Assembly: GCA_031272345.1 (NCBI GenBank)
Contig: JAISTZ010000056.1
Coordinates: 1-5,167 of the forward strand
Reading direction: 5' to 3'
DNA: 5,167 bases
DNA from: Spirochaetaceae bacterium
Lineage (GTDB): Bacteria; Spirochaetota; Spirochaetia; Treponematales; Treponemataceae
Made by a program: the position numbers and the translations under genes. Numbering within the stretch: position 1 is the stretch's first letter; each line of letters opens with the position of its first letter. Below are positions 4,380-5,167 of the stretch, in pieces. Below the pieces are notes generated by a model that had not been told where the DNA came from, searched no databases, and saw nothing but the letters and a program-made list of their open reading frames with translations.

Positions 4380-5167
4380 ATGGATGAACAGACCGAAAAA
4401 TACCCCCACACACACAGCGCTCTAACTAGCCGGGGGCTCTTTTATCTCGTAGCCCTTTTCTTTCTCACCGCGGTCTTTGTTGGGGGGTGCGACGGCATCT
4501 ACACCATGCGGGACTACCTGTATGACCGGGTCTTCGTCCCGGTAGCGGACATCACGGGCATACCCGCCGGGGTAGATGCAGGAGTCCCCCTCCCCCTCAA
4601 CCCGGTTATCGTGCCGGGGGACGCCACGAACAGGGCGGTTGCATGGTCCGTCTCCGATCCCGGAACCACCGGGGCAGCCATCACCGGGGGCGTCTTTACG
4701 GCCGCGGCGAAGGGCACGGCGAAAATCACCGCCCGGGTCACGGACGGCCTGTGGAGGGGGCAGGACTTTGTAAAAACGTTCACGATTACCGTCATTGGGG
4801 AGTATGCCGTCACCTACCACCTGAACGGGGGGGCTCTCGACGGGCATCCGGGGGAAGAAACCGTAACGGAAACCTACCGGATCGAGGAACTGCCCTTCAC
4901 CCTCCCCGTGCCGGACTATGGGGCGAATATCTTCCTCGGCTGGTATGACAGCGCCCAGTTCACGGAGAATCCGGTAACGGCAATTCCCGCGGGAAGCATC
5001 GGCCCCAGAGAATACTGGGCGCGGTGGCATGACCTTATTGATGTCGGTATGACCGAGCAGGCTTCGGGGGTGTACTGGTCCTACGACAGCGGAACAAAGG
5101 TCATCACCATAGAGGACGGCGCGGATGTGACCCTCACCGGCAGCACGACACAGAACCGCGTTGCGGT
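4380..5167 (+). CDS. Surface lipoprotein with BIG2-like and InlB B-type (Listeria-Bacteroides) repeats, N-terminal part, runs off right edge
   Basis: Open for 262 codons to the window edge. Residues 1-37 form a lipoprotein signal: a polar, His-rich n-region, a hydrophobic core (LFYLVALFFLTAVF, 20-33) and a lipobox VGGC with the lipidated Cys37. The Gly at -2 and -1 fits the relaxed spirochaete lipobox. Residues about 53-138 look like a bacterial Ig-like group 2 domain (VPVADITGIPAG opening, VAWSVSDP, GVFTAAAKGTAKITA, ending FTITV). Residues about 142-215 match a Listeria-Bacteroides/InlB B-type repeat (YAVTYHLNGGALDGH, then LPVPDYGANIFLGWYD and YWARW). From 229 a third region opens (GVYWSYDSGTKVITI, DGADVTLTGSTTQNRVAV), like the beta-strand rich, parallel-helix-forming regions common in large spirochaete surface proteins. 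The role is probably surface attachment or interaction with host or other cells; the exact partner is unknown. Its own promoter and leader separate it from rpn. Confidence 0.
   Translation, partial: MDEQTEKYPHTHSALTSRGLFYLVALFFLTAVFVGGCDGIYTMRDYLYDRVFVPVADITGIPAGVDAGVPLPLNPVIVPGDATNRAVAWSVSDPGTTGAAITGGVFTAAAKGTAKITARVTDGLWRGQDFVKTFTITVIGEYAVTYHLNGGALDGHPGEETVTETYRIEELPFTLPVPDYGANIFLGWYDSAQFTENPVTAIPAGSIGPREYWARWHDLIDVGMTEQASGVYWSYDSGTKVITIEDGADVTLTGSTTQNRVA

Noticed and set aside
4422..5030. Open frame of 202 codons on the minus strand
   Set aside because: Antisense to the lipoprotein, which has a promoter, ribosome site, signal peptide and recognisable domains; the minus-strand product has none.

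Overview
The window reads as a gene-dense, GC-rich chromosomal piece from a spirochaete, most likely a Treponema-like host-associated species. This is inferred from the gene content: a surface lipoprotein with BIG2-like and Listeria-Bacteroides (InlB B-type) repeats, an Rpn/PDDEXK_2-family nuclease, and a receiver protein joined to a membrane sensor protein. No rRNA or other marker is present, so the species cannot be fixed.

Region 1 (1-1307, minus strand) is a two-gene operon. A response regulator (657-1307) is followed with no gap (TAA directly against ATG) by a membrane-anchored sensor protein (1-656) that runs off the left edge. The sensor is probably the N-terminal part of an adenylate/guanylate cyclase-type or similar signalling protein. 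A near-consensus sigma-70 promoter at 1410-1437 drives the operon.

Region 2 (1308-1518) is a divergent control region. It holds the minus-strand promoter with a GC-rich 96-nt leader, then a plus-strand promoter overlapped by two near-identical palindromes (core TTACA-AA-TGTAA) centred 21 bp apart. This is a classic repressor-operator layout.

Region 3 (1519-3301, plus strand) is a translationally coupled pair: an APC-superfamily permease overlapping by 8 bp a stand-alone riboflavin kinase that lacks the FAD-synthetase half of RibF. Both genes sit behind the tandem operators.

Region 4 (3302-4271, plus strand) is an Rpn-family PD-(D/E)XK nuclease. Its own promoter places the predicted transcription start on the A of the ATG, so the full-length mRNA looks leaderless. 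Inside the gene is a textbook Shine-Dalgarno followed by an in-frame ATG, which would yield an 89-residue C-terminal protein carrying a four-residue repeat. This matches the gene-within-gene toxin/antitoxin layout known for E. coli Rpn proteins and is the most interesting signal in the window.

Region 5 (4272-5167, plus strand) is a promoter very like the rpn promoter, then the 5' part of a multidomain surface lipoprotein that runs off the right edge. No RNA genes, CRISPR arrays, insertion-sequence ends or convincing intrinsic terminators were seen.
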